Source: an uncultured Acetatifactor sp. (GTDB lineage Bacteria; Bacillota; Clostridia; Lachnospirales; Lachnospiraceae). From it: a stretch of 38,924 bases of DNA. The notes beneath the pieces are model-generated. The model was not told the origin of the DNA. It saw nothing but the letters and a program-made list of their open reading frames with translations, and made no database searches. Shown here piece by piece: positions 31,825 through 38,924 of this stretch. The position numbers and the translations under genes were made by a program. How positions within the stretch are numbered: the stretch's first letter is position 1; each line of letters opens with the position of its first letter. The DNA lies in the NCBI GenBank assembly GCA_910578215.1, contig CAJTPH010000035.1, forward strand, positions 5,577 to 44,500. The letters are read 5' to 3'.

Positions 31825-31950
31825 GCAGAGGCGGTACTGGAATAAAATCAGCCTGGAAACGTAAACGCCCCGGAAGAAAGTTTTAGATGAGTGTTTTACA
31901 GATGAAACTTTCTTCCCCCCAAGGGGCGTTGAAGTGCAGAGGCGGTACAG
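31825..31950 (+). repeat. Structured element, copy 1 (between pth and mfd)
   Basis: Begins with GCAGAGGCGGTAC (31825-). Stem 1: AGGC (31829-31832) with GCCT (31851-31854). Stem 2: ACGCCCC (31865-31871) with GGGGCGT (31923-31929), enclosing the 12-bp stem GGAAGAAAGTTT (31872-31883)/AAACTTTCTTCC (31905-31916) and a 21-base loop with TTTTACAGATG. It ends with a second GTGCAGAGGCGGTACAGG immediately before the mfd AGGAGG ribosome-binding site. Confidence 0.85.
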
Positions 31951-31966
31951 GAATAGGAGGCACAGG

Positions 31967-34900
31967 ATGCAGGCATTGCTTTCGCCGTTAAATGAGCTGG
32001 CGGAATTTGACCGTTCAAAGGAGATAATCCGTAAGGGGACAGGCACAGTGGCTTTGACGGGCTGTGTGGATTCCCAGAAACTGCATATGATCTATGGTCT
32101 GAGCGATGGCTTCCGCATTAAGGTCATCGTTACTTACAATGATTTGAAGGCCAGGGAGATTTTTGAGGAATACAAGTTTTATGACAGAAATGTCATGTTG
32201 TATCCGGCAAAGGATCTTATATTTTTCCAGGCGGATATCCATGGAAACCAGCTGGTTGGAGAGCGGGTCAAGACCCTTCGGCGGCTGATGGAGAGGAAAC
32301 CTGTCACTATTGTCACAACCTATGCGGCGCTGATGGCGCCCCAGGTCATTTGGGACAGGGAGAAGGATATCGTTGACATTAACCGGGGCGGCAGCATTCG
32401 TGAGGACAGGCTTGCCGAACGGCTGGTGGCGATGGGATACGAAAAGAATTATCAGGTGGACAGCCCGGGGCAGTTTTCCGTGAGGGGCGGGATTATTGAC
32501 ATTTTTGATCTTACGGAGGAAAATCCTTACCGGATCGAGCTCTGGGGGGATGAGGTGGAGTCTATCCGAAGCTTTGACATTCTGAGCCAGCGTTCCATAG
32601 AGAACCTGGAGAGCATATCCGTTTTTCCGGCCACGGAGTTCGTGCTGGAGGAAGAACGCATTCGCATGGGGCTGAAAAAGATAGAGGCGGAGGCGGCGTT
32701 CCAGGAGAAGCTGTTCCGGGATTCCTTCCGCACGGAGGAAGCGCACCGGATCAGCCTTCAGGTAAAGGAACTGAAGGAACAGCTTCTGGAATTTAAGAGC
32801 AAGGTAAATCTGGAGAGCTACATCCGATATTTTTACGAGGACACGGTGGCGCTGCCGGAGCTTTTAATGAACCTTTCAAGGGCGGGAGCCGCCGGTGGCG
32901 CGAGACCGGTGTTCTTTTTGGAGGAGCCTGCCAGGCTGAAGGAACAGGCAGATGCCGTGGAGCTGGAGTTTCGGGAGAGCATGGCACAGCGGGCGGAGAA
33001 GGGCTATATTCTGCCGGGGCAGATGAACCTGCTTTACGGCGGGGAGCAGGCGGCTGCAAAGCTGCAGCAATGCAGCGTGGTAACGCTTTCGTCCCTGGAC
33101 AACAGGGGAGGGTATTTTAAGCCGGGCAGTAAATTCGACCTTGCGGCCCGGAGCGTGGCGCCGTATAACAACAGCTTTGAGGCATTGCTGAAGGATTTGA
33201 AGCTGTTTAAGAAAAAGGGCTACAGGGTGCTTTTGCTGTCCGGCTCCCGAACCAGGGCGAAAAGGCTGGCGGAGGATCTTCGTGATCAGGAGCTGGCGGC
33301 AGTCTATGTGGAGGACCCCTGGAGGGAGGTTCTGCCGGGGGAGGTCGTAACCTATTACGGGCACGTGAACAGAGGCTTTGAGTATCCGCTGCTTAAGTTT
33401 GTGGTGCTGTCCGAGACGGATATTTTCGGGGCGGAAAAGAAAAAGAAGAAAAGAAAAAAGCTCTATGAGGGCAAAAGCATCAAGGACTTTAACGAGCTGA
33501 AGGTGGGGGATTATGTGGTCCATGAGAGCCATGGTCTGGGTATCTACAAGGGTATCGAGAAGGTGGAGATGGAGAATGTGGTCAAGGATTATATCAAGAT
33601 AGAGTATCGGGACGGCGGCGTCCTTTATGTGCTTGCCACAGGTCTGGACGTAATTCAAAAGTATGCCTCCGCCGACGCCAAGCGGCCCAGGCTGAACAAG
33701 CTGGGGGGCAAGGAGTGGGAGAAGACCAAGACAAGAGTGCGCACAGCGGTCAGCGCGGTGGCGAAGGATCTGGTGGAGCTGTATGCGGTGCGCCAGCAGA
33801 GCCAGGGATATCAGTACGGGCAGGATACGGTGTGGCAGCGGGAGTTTGAGGAAATGTTTCCCTTTGAGGAGACGGAGGACCAGCTTGCGGCGATTGCGGA
33901 TACCAAGGCGGATATGGAGAGCGGCAGGATTATGGACCGCCTTATTTGCGGCGATGTGGGCTACGGAAAGACGGAAATTGCCATCCGCGCGGCGTTCAAG
34001 GCGGTACAGGAGGGCAAACAGGTGGTGTATCTTGTGCCGACCACCATCCTGGCACAGCAGCATTATACTACCTTTGTACAGCGCATGAAGGATTTTCCCG
34101 TGAGAGTGGAGCTGGTGAGCCGTTTCAGGACTGCGGGGGAGGTCAGGAAAACCCTGGCGGATCTGCAGAAGGGTACGGTGGACATTGTCATCGGGACCCA
34201 CAGAGTGCTTTCCGCCGATGTGAAATTCAAGGATCTGGGGCTTCTGATTATCGACGAGGAGCAGCGGTTCGGCGTGGCGCACAAGGAAAAGATCAAGAAG
34301 CTGAAGGAGACGGTGGACGTGCTTACCCTGACGGCAACGCCTATCCCCAGGACCCTGCACATGAGTCTTATCGGCATCAGGGACATGAGCGTGCTGGAGG
34401 AGGCGCCCGGCGAGAGGCAGCCCGTCCAGACCTTTGTGTGCGAGTATAATGAGGAGCTGGTGAGGGAGGCGATTACCAGAGAACTGGTCCGGGGCGGGCA
34501 GGTCTATTATGTTCACAACCGCGTGAACAACATCGCCGACGTGGCGGCGCAGCTCTCGGTGCTGATGCCGGAGGCGACGGTTGCCTACGCTCACGGGCAG
34601 ATGAAGGAGCAGGAGCTGGAAAAGATCATGTACGATTTCATCAACAGGGAGATCGACGTGCTGGTCTCCACCACCATCATTGAGACAGGGCTGGATATCT
34701 CCAACGTGAACACCATGATCATTAATGATTCAGACAACCTGGGTCTTTCGCAGCTTTATCAGCTGCGGGGCCGGGTGGGGCGGTCCAACCGCACGGCCTA
34801 TGCCTTTCTTATGTATAAGCGGGACAAGATGCTCAAGGAGGTGGCGGAGAAAAGGCTTGCCGCCATCAGGGAGTTCACCGACTTGGGCAGCGGCTTTAAG

Positions 34901-35536
34901 ATCGCCATGCGCGACCTGGAGATCCGGGGCGCGGGAAATCTTCTGGGGGTAAGCCAGCACGGCCATATGGAGTCGGTGGGCTATGATATGTACTGCAAGA
35001 TGCTGAACGAGGCGGTTCAAAATCTGAAGGGCGTGGCGGTGGAGGAGGACTTTGCCACGGTGATCGATCTGGATGTGGATGCCTTTATCCCGCCCAGCTA
35101 TATTGTCAACGAGGTGCAGAAGCTGGATATCTACAAACGCATTGCGGGTATTGAGAGCGTGCGGGAGCGGGACGATATGCGAGATGAATTGCTGGACCGC
35201 TTCGGGGAAATCCCCAAGTCCGTGGATAACCTGCTGCGGATCGCCCTGATCCGGGTGGCGGCGCACAGGCTGTATTTAACGGAGGTAAAGGGGAAAAACG
35301 AGAGGATCGTCTTCACCTTCCGGCAGGATGCGGGAATCAATGCCGCGGAAATCCCCGTATTGCTGAAGCGTATCGGAAACAATTTCGTCTTTACTGCCTA
35401 CGGCATTCCGTTTTTTACCTATAAGTACAAGAAGACGGGGCTTGTGGAGACGGACGCGGAATTTTTGCTGGGCAAGACGGAGGAGCTTCTCGGCGAGATG
35501 GAAACTTTGCTCCTACCGGTACCGGGCGGGGCGTAG
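31967..35536 (+). CDS. mfd: Transcription-repair coupling factor
   Basis: DNA translocase that removes RNA polymerase stalled at lesions and recruits UvrA. 1189 aa, near the normal length. The N-terminal UvrB-like domain has YPAKDLIFFQADIHGNQL and the QFSVRGGIIDIFD segment. The RNA-polymerase-interaction domain has GDYVVHESHGLGIYKGIEK and EYRDGGVLYVLA. The motor has Walker A GDVGYGKTEIAIRAA (about residues 662-676), IIDEEQRFGV, LTATPIPRTLHMS and the RecG-like QLRGRVGRSNR. I use ATG 31967, preceded by AGGAGG; the upstream in-frame part is the structured element. The last codons (PGGA-stop) are encoded within the downstream direct repeat. Confidence 0.97.
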   Translation: MQALLSPLNELAEFDRSKEIIRKGTGTVALTGCVDSQKLHMIYGLSDGFRIKVIVTYNDLKAREIFEEYKFYDRNVMLYPAKDLIFFQADIHGNQLVGERVKTLRRLMERKPVTIVTTYAALMAPQVIWDREKDIVDINRGGSIREDRLAERLVAMGYEKNYQVDSPGQFSVRGGIIDIFDLTEENPYRIELWGDEVESIRSFDILSQRSIENLESISVFPATEFVLEEERIRMGLKKIEAEAAFQEKLFRDSFRTEEAHRISLQVKELKEQLLEFKSKVNLESYIRYFYEDTVALPELLMNLSRAGAAGGARPVFFLEEPARLKEQADAVELEFRESMAQRAEKGYILPGQMNLLYGGEQAAAKLQQCSVVTLSSLDNRGGYFKPGSKFDLAARSVAPYNNSFEALLKDLKLFKKKGYRVLLLSGSRTRAKRLAEDLRDQELAAVYVEDPWREVLPGEVVTYYGHVNRGFEYPLLKFVVLSETDIFGAEKKKKKRKKLYEGKSIKDFNELKVGDYVVHESHGLGIYKGIEKVEMENVVKDYIKIEYRDGGVLYVLATGLDVIQKYASADAKRPRLNKLGGKEWEKTKTRVRTAVSAVAKDLVELYAVRQQSQGYQYGQDTVWQREFEEMFPFEETEDQLAAIADTKADMESGRIMDRLICGDVGYGKTEIAIRAAFKAVQEGKQVVYLVPTTILAQQHYTTFVQRMKDFPVRVELVSRFRTAGEVRKTLADLQKGTVDIVIGTHRVLSADVKFKDLGLLIIDEEQRFGVAHKEKIKKLKETVDVLTLTATPIPRTLHMSLIGIRDMSVLEEAPGERQPVQTFVCEYNEELVREAITRELVRGGQVYYVHNRVNNIADVAAQLSVLMPEATVAYAHGQMKEQELEKIMYDFINREIDVLVSTTIIETGLDISNVNTMIINDSDNLGLSQLYQLRGRVGRSNRTAYAFLMYKRDKMLKEVAEKRLAAIREFTDLGSGFKIAMRDLEIRGAGNLLGVSQHGHMESVGYDMYCKMLNEAVQNLKGVAVEEDFATVIDLDVDAFIPPSYIVNEVQKLDIYKRIAGIESVRERDDMRDELLDRFGEIPKSVDNLLRIALIRVAAHRLYLTEVKGKNERIVFTFRQDAGINAAEIPVLLKRIGNNFVFTAYGIPFFTYKYKKTGLVETDAEFLLGKTEELLGEMETLLLPVPGGA

Positions 35537-35558
35537 AAGTGCAGAGACGGAACTATAA
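35528..35558 (+). repeat. 31-bp direct repeat, left copy, containing the mfd stop codon
   Basis: From GGGGCGTAGAAGTGCAG to GGAACTATAA, identical to 35663-35693. The TAG of mfd is at 35534-35536. Confidence 0.9.
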
Positions 35559-35593
35559 AAACAGTCTCGAGACGGAAATATAAAAACAGTCTC
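35544..35593 (+). repeat. Two 25-bp tandem repeats, each an inverted repeat
   Basis: Units at 35544-35568 and 35569-35593 differ at one base (AACTATAA versus AAATATAA). Each starts GAGACGG and ends CAGTCTC, so each can fold as GAGAC/GTCTC. The mfd-upstream copy has just one such unit. Confidence 0.9.
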
Positions 35594-35662
35594 GAAACGA
35601 AAACGCCCCGGAAGGAATTTGCAGCTGCGTTTTTTTGCAGATGAAAATGCCTTCCCCTGCAA

Positions 35663-35693
35663 GGGGCGTAGAAGTGCAGAGACGGAACTATAA
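35663..35693 (+). repeat. 31-bp direct repeat, right copy
   Basis: Identical to 35528-35558. It ends within a TATAAT (35689-35694) that could act as a -10 box, though no -35 is seen at the right distance. Confidence 0.9.
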
Positions 35694-35708
35694 TAGGGAG
35701 ATATTACC

Positions 35709-36899
35709 ATGCCTTTCCGAATAGTCAGGAACGATATTACAAAAATGAATACGCAAGTGATCGTCAGCGCGGCGGACTCCGACGTGATTGTGGGTGGCGG
35801 CGTGGACAGCGCAGTCTATCATGCGGCGGGTATGGAGGAGCTTCTTGCCGGACGCCGGCAGGCAGGGAGGCTGAAGGAGGGAGAGGTTGCGGTGACATCC
35901 GCAGGCAGGCTGTCCTGCAGATATGTTTTTCATGTGTGCAGTCCTGTTTTTGTGGACGGCAGCCGCGGCGAGGAGAGGACGCTGAAGGGCTGCTATGAAA
36001 AATGCCTTGCCCTGACGGCGGAAAAGAAATGTGAATCCATAGCGTTTCCGCTGCTTTCTGCGGGCACAAACGGATATCCGGCGGGAGAGGCCCTGGAGGC
36101 AGCCGTGGCTGTGTGCCGGGACTTTTTGCAGACACATGATATGGAAATATATCTTGTGGTGTTTGACAAAGAGGCCGCTGCCCTGTCCGGGAGACTGTTT
36201 CCCGATGTCAGGGCTTATGTGGACGAGCATTATGTGGAGACGGCTCTTGAGCAGGAGTATGCGGGAAGGCGCGGAAGGGCACTGCTCCGAAGCGCTGTAG
36301 ACAGGGAAAGCAGCCGGGCAAAGGACTATGAACCGATAGATTGCTATGCGGAAGATGAACAAAATGAGAATGGCAGAGATTATCATGTAACAAATAGGCA
36401 GGTAAAGGATAAACGGGAAAAAGCTCATTCAGAAAAAAGAAGCCTTGGGAACAGGCAGGATATCAGAGGAGAAAAGGGAGCCGGGAACCGGATGCCGGAG
36501 GCAGCGTTTGCCGCTGCACCTGCTGCCGCTCCGCTTGCCCTGGATGATTTTATCCGGCAAAACGCGGGCTCCTTTGAGGAGTATCTGCAGCAGCTGATCA
36601 ACCGGAAGGGAATGACAAACGCGGAGGTTTACAAAAAGGCAAATCTTTCAAAGCAGTATTTTTCCAAGGTCATGCACGGGCAGGTAAAGCCCACGAAGGA
36701 GAAGCTGCTTTGCATTGCGGTGGCACTGAAGCTCAATCTGGATGAAACTGCGGATTTTCTCAGGCTGGCAGGTTATGCCTTAAGCCCCTGCAGCAAAACG
36801 GATCTGGTTTTTGAATATTTTATCGTTCGCCGGAACTTTGATATTTTCAGCATAGATATCGCTTTGTTTGACTGCGGACTGCCAAGCCTTATGGATTGA
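35709..36899 (+). CDS. Macro-domain protein with C-terminal helix-turn-helix-like domain
   Basis: 396 aa. Residues about 1-175 are a macro domain: IVRNDITKM, the glycine loop GGGVDSAVYHAAG (29-41) and IAFPLLSAGTNGYPAG (111-126). The usual IVNAAN motif reads IVSAADS (S20, D23), so both Asn of the catalytic/ribose-contacting motif are changed. A charged, poorly structured linker (about 195-275) follows, then a four-to-five-helix XRE-like domain (289-355) with GMTNAEVYKKANLSKQYFSK and TKEKLLCIAVALKLNLDE, and a C-terminal tail with FEYFIVRRNFDIFSID. The macro plus XRE-like arrangement is widespread in Firmicutes but of unknown function. ADP-ribose sensing coupled to nucleic-acid binding is an inference. 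Confidence 0.85.
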   Translation: MPFRIVRNDITKMNTQVIVSAADSDVIVGGGVDSAVYHAAGMEELLAGRRQAGRLKEGEVAVTSAGRLSCRYVFHVCSPVFVDGSRGEERTLKGCYEKCLALTAEKKCESIAFPLLSAGTNGYPAGEALEAAVAVCRDFLQTHDMEIYLVVFDKEAAALSGRLFPDVRAYVDEHYVETALEQEYAGRRGRALLRSAVDRESSRAKDYEPIDCYAEDEQNENGRDYHVTNRQVKDKREKAHSEKRSLGNRQDIRGEKGAGNRMPEAAFAAAPAAAPLALDDFIRQNAGSFEEYLQQLINRKGMTNAEVYKKANLSKQYFSKVMHGQVKPTKEKLLCIAVALKLNLDETADFLRLAGYALSPCSKTDLVFEYFIVRRNFDIFSIDIALFDCGLPSLMD

Positions 36900-36952
36900 G
36901 AGGCAGCCCTGAAAGACTTTTATTCTGTGGAGCGGGAAGCCGTGGGGCCGGC

Positions 36953-37549
36953 TCATTCAGTCCTCCATACCACGGTGTCCTCGGCCTTTTTCCGCGGTCT
37001 TGCTCCGGGAAATTCGCCCGGATAGCCGAAGGCGACAGCCGCGACAAGCTGTTCTTCGCTGTTGAGCCATTTACATAATTCCGGGTATGCGAAATAGATA
37101 TCGCCTATCCACAGGCTGCCTATGCCTTTTTCCGTGGCGGTAAGAAGCATGTTTTGTATGGAAGCGCCTATGGATTGAATGTTGCAGATCTCAGAAACGC
37201 GTTCTTCGGGGGTTAATCCCGCCAGGATGCTTTTTCCCAATGCATTAAGCACAAATACGATCACGGGCGCGTCCGCCATTATTTCAACCGTATATTTTGC
37301 CCCGGCAATATGCTCTCTGCTCTGGGGTAACAAGGCGCTCTCGTTTTCCTCTCTTGAAATCCCCCGGCGAAAGACCTTCAGCATTTCTTCCTTTTCCGCA
37401 CCCTGTACCACCACGAATTTCCACGGCTGCCTGTTCTTGGAGGAAGGGGCATTCATTCCGCTTTGGATAATTTCAATTACATCCTCTTTTGACAGGGGTG
37501 TGTCCAGGAATTTTCTTATGCTTCGCCTATCGTATATTGCAGGTATCAT
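36953..37549 (-). CDS. Nitroreductase-family flavoprotein
   Basis: FMN-dependent NAD(P)H oxidoreductase, 198 aa. The phosphate-contacting RRSIRKF, the APSSKNRQPWKFVVV segment and GSLWIGD near the C-terminus are the family hallmarks; FGYPGEFPGARPRK is the usual end. Natural substrates vary (nitro compounds, quinones, flavin). The start is ATG 37549 with only a weak GCGAG upstream. It faces the macro-domain gene tail to tail, with a 53-bp gap and no obvious terminator. Confidence 0.9.
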   Translation of the reverse strand: MIPAIYDRRSIRKFLDTPLSKEDVIEIIQSGMNAPSSKNRQPWKFVVVQGAEKEEMLKVFRRGISREENESALLPQSREHIAGAKYTVEIMADAPVIVFVLNALGKSILAGLTPEERVSEICNIQSIGASIQNMLLTATEKGIGSLWIGDIYFAYPELCKWLNSEEQLVAAVAFGYPGEFPGARPRKKAEDTVVWRTE

Positions 37550-37891
37550 TTTTTCTCGCTTTCGGTGTGAATTAAATTTGACAGTTACTTAAATTATTTA
37601 TCAGTTAAATATTTTATATAGTATCATAATTTGATTTTTATGTCCAGACATATTTTGGTGGGGAGGGACTGCCGGGCAGGGCGGTATTGAATGTGTGTGT
37701 CTAAGCCGTGAGACGGTAAAATAAAAACTTTAAAAGGGTCGCCTGCGGGGCGACCTTTTTTAGCCCAGGCCGCGTTATCATAGACTCATCAGGAACGGCG
37801 GAGACAAAGCGGCACGGAGGCGGTTTTGCGGATGGGTTCCCAACGGTTACTGTTATTGGGGTTATTTCAATTAAGAAAGGATGAGTGTTAT
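37550..37891. other. Intergenic region with an isolated terminator
   Basis: 342 bp between divergent genes. The left 100 bp are very AT-rich, with imperfect inverted repeats (ACTTAAATTATTTATCAGTTAAAT region), and probably carry the nitroreductase promoter on the minus strand. A consensus TTGACA (37578-37583) on the plus strand has no -10 at 17 bp. A strong terminator at 37737-37761 has no gene upstream on the plus strand. Confidence 0.5.
37732..37761 (+). terminator. Isolated intrinsic terminator
   Basis: GGTCGCC (37737-37743), five-base loop, GGCGACC (37749-37755), then six T, with AAAA on the left arm. No plus-strand coding gene ends nearby; the nearest is the macro-domain gene more than 800 bp upstream. 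Confidence 0.85.
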
Positions 37892-38575
37892 ATGGCAAAG
37901 GGATTGACGGAGCTTGTATTTATTTTGGACAGGAGCGGTTCCATGGGAGGTCTGGAGGCGGATACCATTGGCGGCTTTAACTCCATGATGGAGAGGCAGA
38001 GAAAGGAAGAAGGGGAGGCGTATGTGTCCACGATTCTCTTTGACAACGTGAGCGAGGTGCTCCACGACCGGGTGCCTCTGGAGAAGGTTCCGCAGATGAC
38101 GGATAAGGAGTATTATGTGAGGGGCTGCACCGCTTTGCTGGATGCCATAGGAGGCGCTATCCACCATATCGGCAATATCCACAAATACGCCAGAAAGGAG
38201 GACAGACCGGAGAAGACATTATTTGTCATCACTACCGACGGTCTGGAAAACGCCAGCCATCTCTACTCTTATGACAAGGTGAAGAAGATGGTGGAGCGGA
38301 AGCAGAAGGAATGCGGCTGGGAATTTTTGTTTATCGGCGCGAACATGGATGCCGTTTCGGAATCACAGAAGTTTGGAATCCGCAGTGACAGGGCGGTAAA
38401 CTATGTGTGTGACGACCAGGGGACCGGGGTGGTGTACGGGGCGGTGAGCAAGGCGGTGTGCGCCATGAGGTCTGCGGCTGCGGGATATGCCGCCTCGGCT
38501 TTGGATGACAGCGGCTGGTCGGAGGATATTGCGGAGGATTACAAAAAGCGGGGAAATACGCGTACAGTCCAGTAG
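37892..38575 (+). CDS. VWA-domain protein (YegL/TerY-like)
   Basis: 227-aa single von Willebrand factor A domain protein without signal peptide or membrane segment. The metal-ion-dependent adhesion site is complete: DRSGSMGG (D13, S15, S17), the Thr in RGCTALLDAIG and the Asp in ITTDGLEN. Related cytosolic VWA proteins occur with tellurium-resistance or phosphatase genes, but none is adjacent here, so a role cannot be assigned. The start at ATG 37892 follows AAGAAAGGA; the upstream in-frame extension to 37826 has no family similarity. Confidence 0.88.
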   Translation: MAKGLTELVFILDRSGSMGGLEADTIGGFNSMMERQRKEEGEAYVSTILFDNVSEVLHDRVPLEKVPQMTDKEYYVRGCTALLDAIGGAIHHIGNIHKYARKEDRPEKTLFVITTDGLENASHLYSYDKVKKMVERKQKECGWEFLFIGANMDAVSESQKFGIRSDRAVNYVCDDQGTGVVYGAVSKAVCAMRSAAAGYAASALDDSGWSEDIAEDYKKRGNTRTVQ

Positions 38576-38605
38576 AGAGGGCTTACCTTCTCCTACTGGC
38601 GCGCC

Positions 38606-38647
38606 GGGCGTCCGTCAGCTTCTGCTGACATTTTCCCTTGGACGCCC
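38606..38647. repeat. Nested hairpin downstream of the VWA gene
   Basis: Outer GGGCGTCC (38606-38613)/GGACGCCC (38640-38647), inner GTCAGC-TTCT-GCTGAC (38614-38629), with a ten-base single strand ATTTTCCCTT between. No T-run follows. Confidence 0.7.
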
Positions 38648-38655
38648 GTGTGCAT

Positions 38656-38693
38656 AAAAAGGGGCTGGCCGGGTAATTCCGGTCAGCCCTTTT
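38656..38693. terminator. Bidirectional terminator between the VWA gene and spoVT
   Basis: AAAAGGGGCTGGCCGG pairs with CCGGTCAGCCCTTTT (one bulge, one G-U), giving T-runs on both strands. Confidence 0.85.
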
Positions 38694-38706
38694 GGGGGGT
38701 GTCTGT

Positions 38707-38924
38707 CTATTGCTCCATCTGCCTTCCCAGGAAGCCGGCCGCGGACATCAGGAGCTTCTGCTCCACCTCGCCCATGCGCGCCTTGTTGTCGTTCTGCAGG
38801 AGCACCACGCTGCCTATGATATCGCCCTCACACAGGATGGGGGCAATTGCTTCGTGCTGGTAGTCCTCGTTGCCCTCGTCGCATACAGGGATAAAGCTCC
38901 TGTCTCCGCGGGTCGCCATAACCG
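38707..38924 (-). CDS. spoVT: SpoVT, C-terminal part (5' end outside window)
   Basis: Only the last 72 codons are present; the frame is open to the window edge. The segment matches the end of the C-terminal GAF-like domain of SpoVT, the AbrB-type regulator of forespore genes: HEAIAPILCEGDIIGSVVLL and MGEVEQKLLMSAAGFLGRQM, ending EQ. The N-terminal DNA-binding domain should lie just outside. With SpoVG and the CwlD-like amidase it supports a spore-forming host. Confidence 0.85.
   Translation of the reverse strand, partial: VMATRGDRSFIPVCDEGNEDYQHEAIAPILCEGDIIGSVVLLQNDNKARMGEVEQKLLMSAAGFLGRQMEQ

Larger units (their letters stand above)
35541..35694 (+). repeat. Structured element, copy 2 (between mfd and the macro-domain gene)
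   Basis: Same order as copy 1: GCAGAGACGGAAC, stem 1 GAGAC/GTCTC (doubled), then ACGCCCC (35603-35609) with GGGGCGT (35663-35669), enclosing GGAAGG (35610-35615)/CCTTCC (35650-35655) and a loop with TTTTTTGCAGATG. It ends GTGCAGAGACGGAACTATAAT just before the GGGAG ribosome-binding site of the next gene. Relative to copy 1, stem pairs change together (G-C to A-T in stem 1, A-T to G-C in stem 2). Confidence 0.85.

Noticed and set aside
32876..34594. 572-aa open frame on the minus strand across mfd
   Set aside because: It lies wholly within mfd, has no ribosome-binding site or recognised motif, and is a codon-bias shadow.
37578..37606. Plus-strand promoter from TTGACA in the nitroreductase-VWA gap
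   Set aside because: The sequence 17 bp downstream (TCAGTT) is not a -10 box. Kept only as a hint for a small transcript.

Overview
The window looks like chromosome from a spore-forming member of the Clostridia, most likely Lachnospiraceae. This is an inference from gene content: CwlD-like amidase, SleB-type hydrolase, SpoVG, SpoVT, paired GlgC/GlgD, a DnaD plus DnaI-type primosome, QueT and BioY ECF components and a long clostridial PRPP synthetase. Base composition is moderate, Shine-Dalgarno sites are strong, and most of the window is core housekeeping sequence with a short accessory patch in the middle.

Layout. 1-4.2 kb: 3' part of a cwlD-like amidase, Sua5 threonylcarbamoyl-AMP synthase, an RpiB-family isomerase, dCMP deaminase and a secreted coiled-coil/SleB cell-wall hydrolase. 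4.2-11.7 kb: a complete F-type ATP synthase operon (atpZ-like, I, B, E, F, H, A, G, D, C) behind a good sigma-A promoter; its c subunit carries the full sodium-binding residue set. 11.8-16 kb: an unknown 132-aa protein, a methyltransferase and an 840-aa membrane-anchored protein with a C39-like but apparently inactive C-terminus. 16-19.1 kb (minus): queT with a long structured leader, and a large family 2 glycosyltransferase. 19.1-21.6 kb: accessory patch with three palindrome-rich repeats, a small membrane-anchored protein, a HAD hydrolase and a broken NUDIX gene. 21.6-28.1 kb: a tandem DUF1508 protein, then on the minus strand bioY with a BirA-like operator, PRPP synthetase, dnaC(dnaI)-dnaD and murC, with a cluster of DnaA boxes between dnaD and murC. 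28.2-37 kb: glgC-glgD, spoVG, pth, mfd and a macro-domain/helix-turn-helix protein. 37-38.9 kb: nitroreductase (minus), VWA protein, and the 3' end of spoVT (minus).

The most interesting points are: (1) two copies of a roughly 100-150 nt structured element, one on each side of mfd, whose stems differ by compensatory base changes; the second copy lies between 31-bp direct repeats, one of which contains the mfd stop codon; (2) the DnaA-box cluster upstream of dnaD-dnaC; (3) the roughly 200-nt queT leader, which looks like a riboswitch leader but matches no class I can assign; (4) a macro-domain protein whose usual NAAN motif reads SAAD, joined to a DNA-binding-like C-terminus; (5) the sodium-type c subunit; (6) REP-like palindromes whose core also forms a hairpin directly before the atpD ribosome-binding site.

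Everything here was read by eye. Family names come from recognised motifs, not searches.
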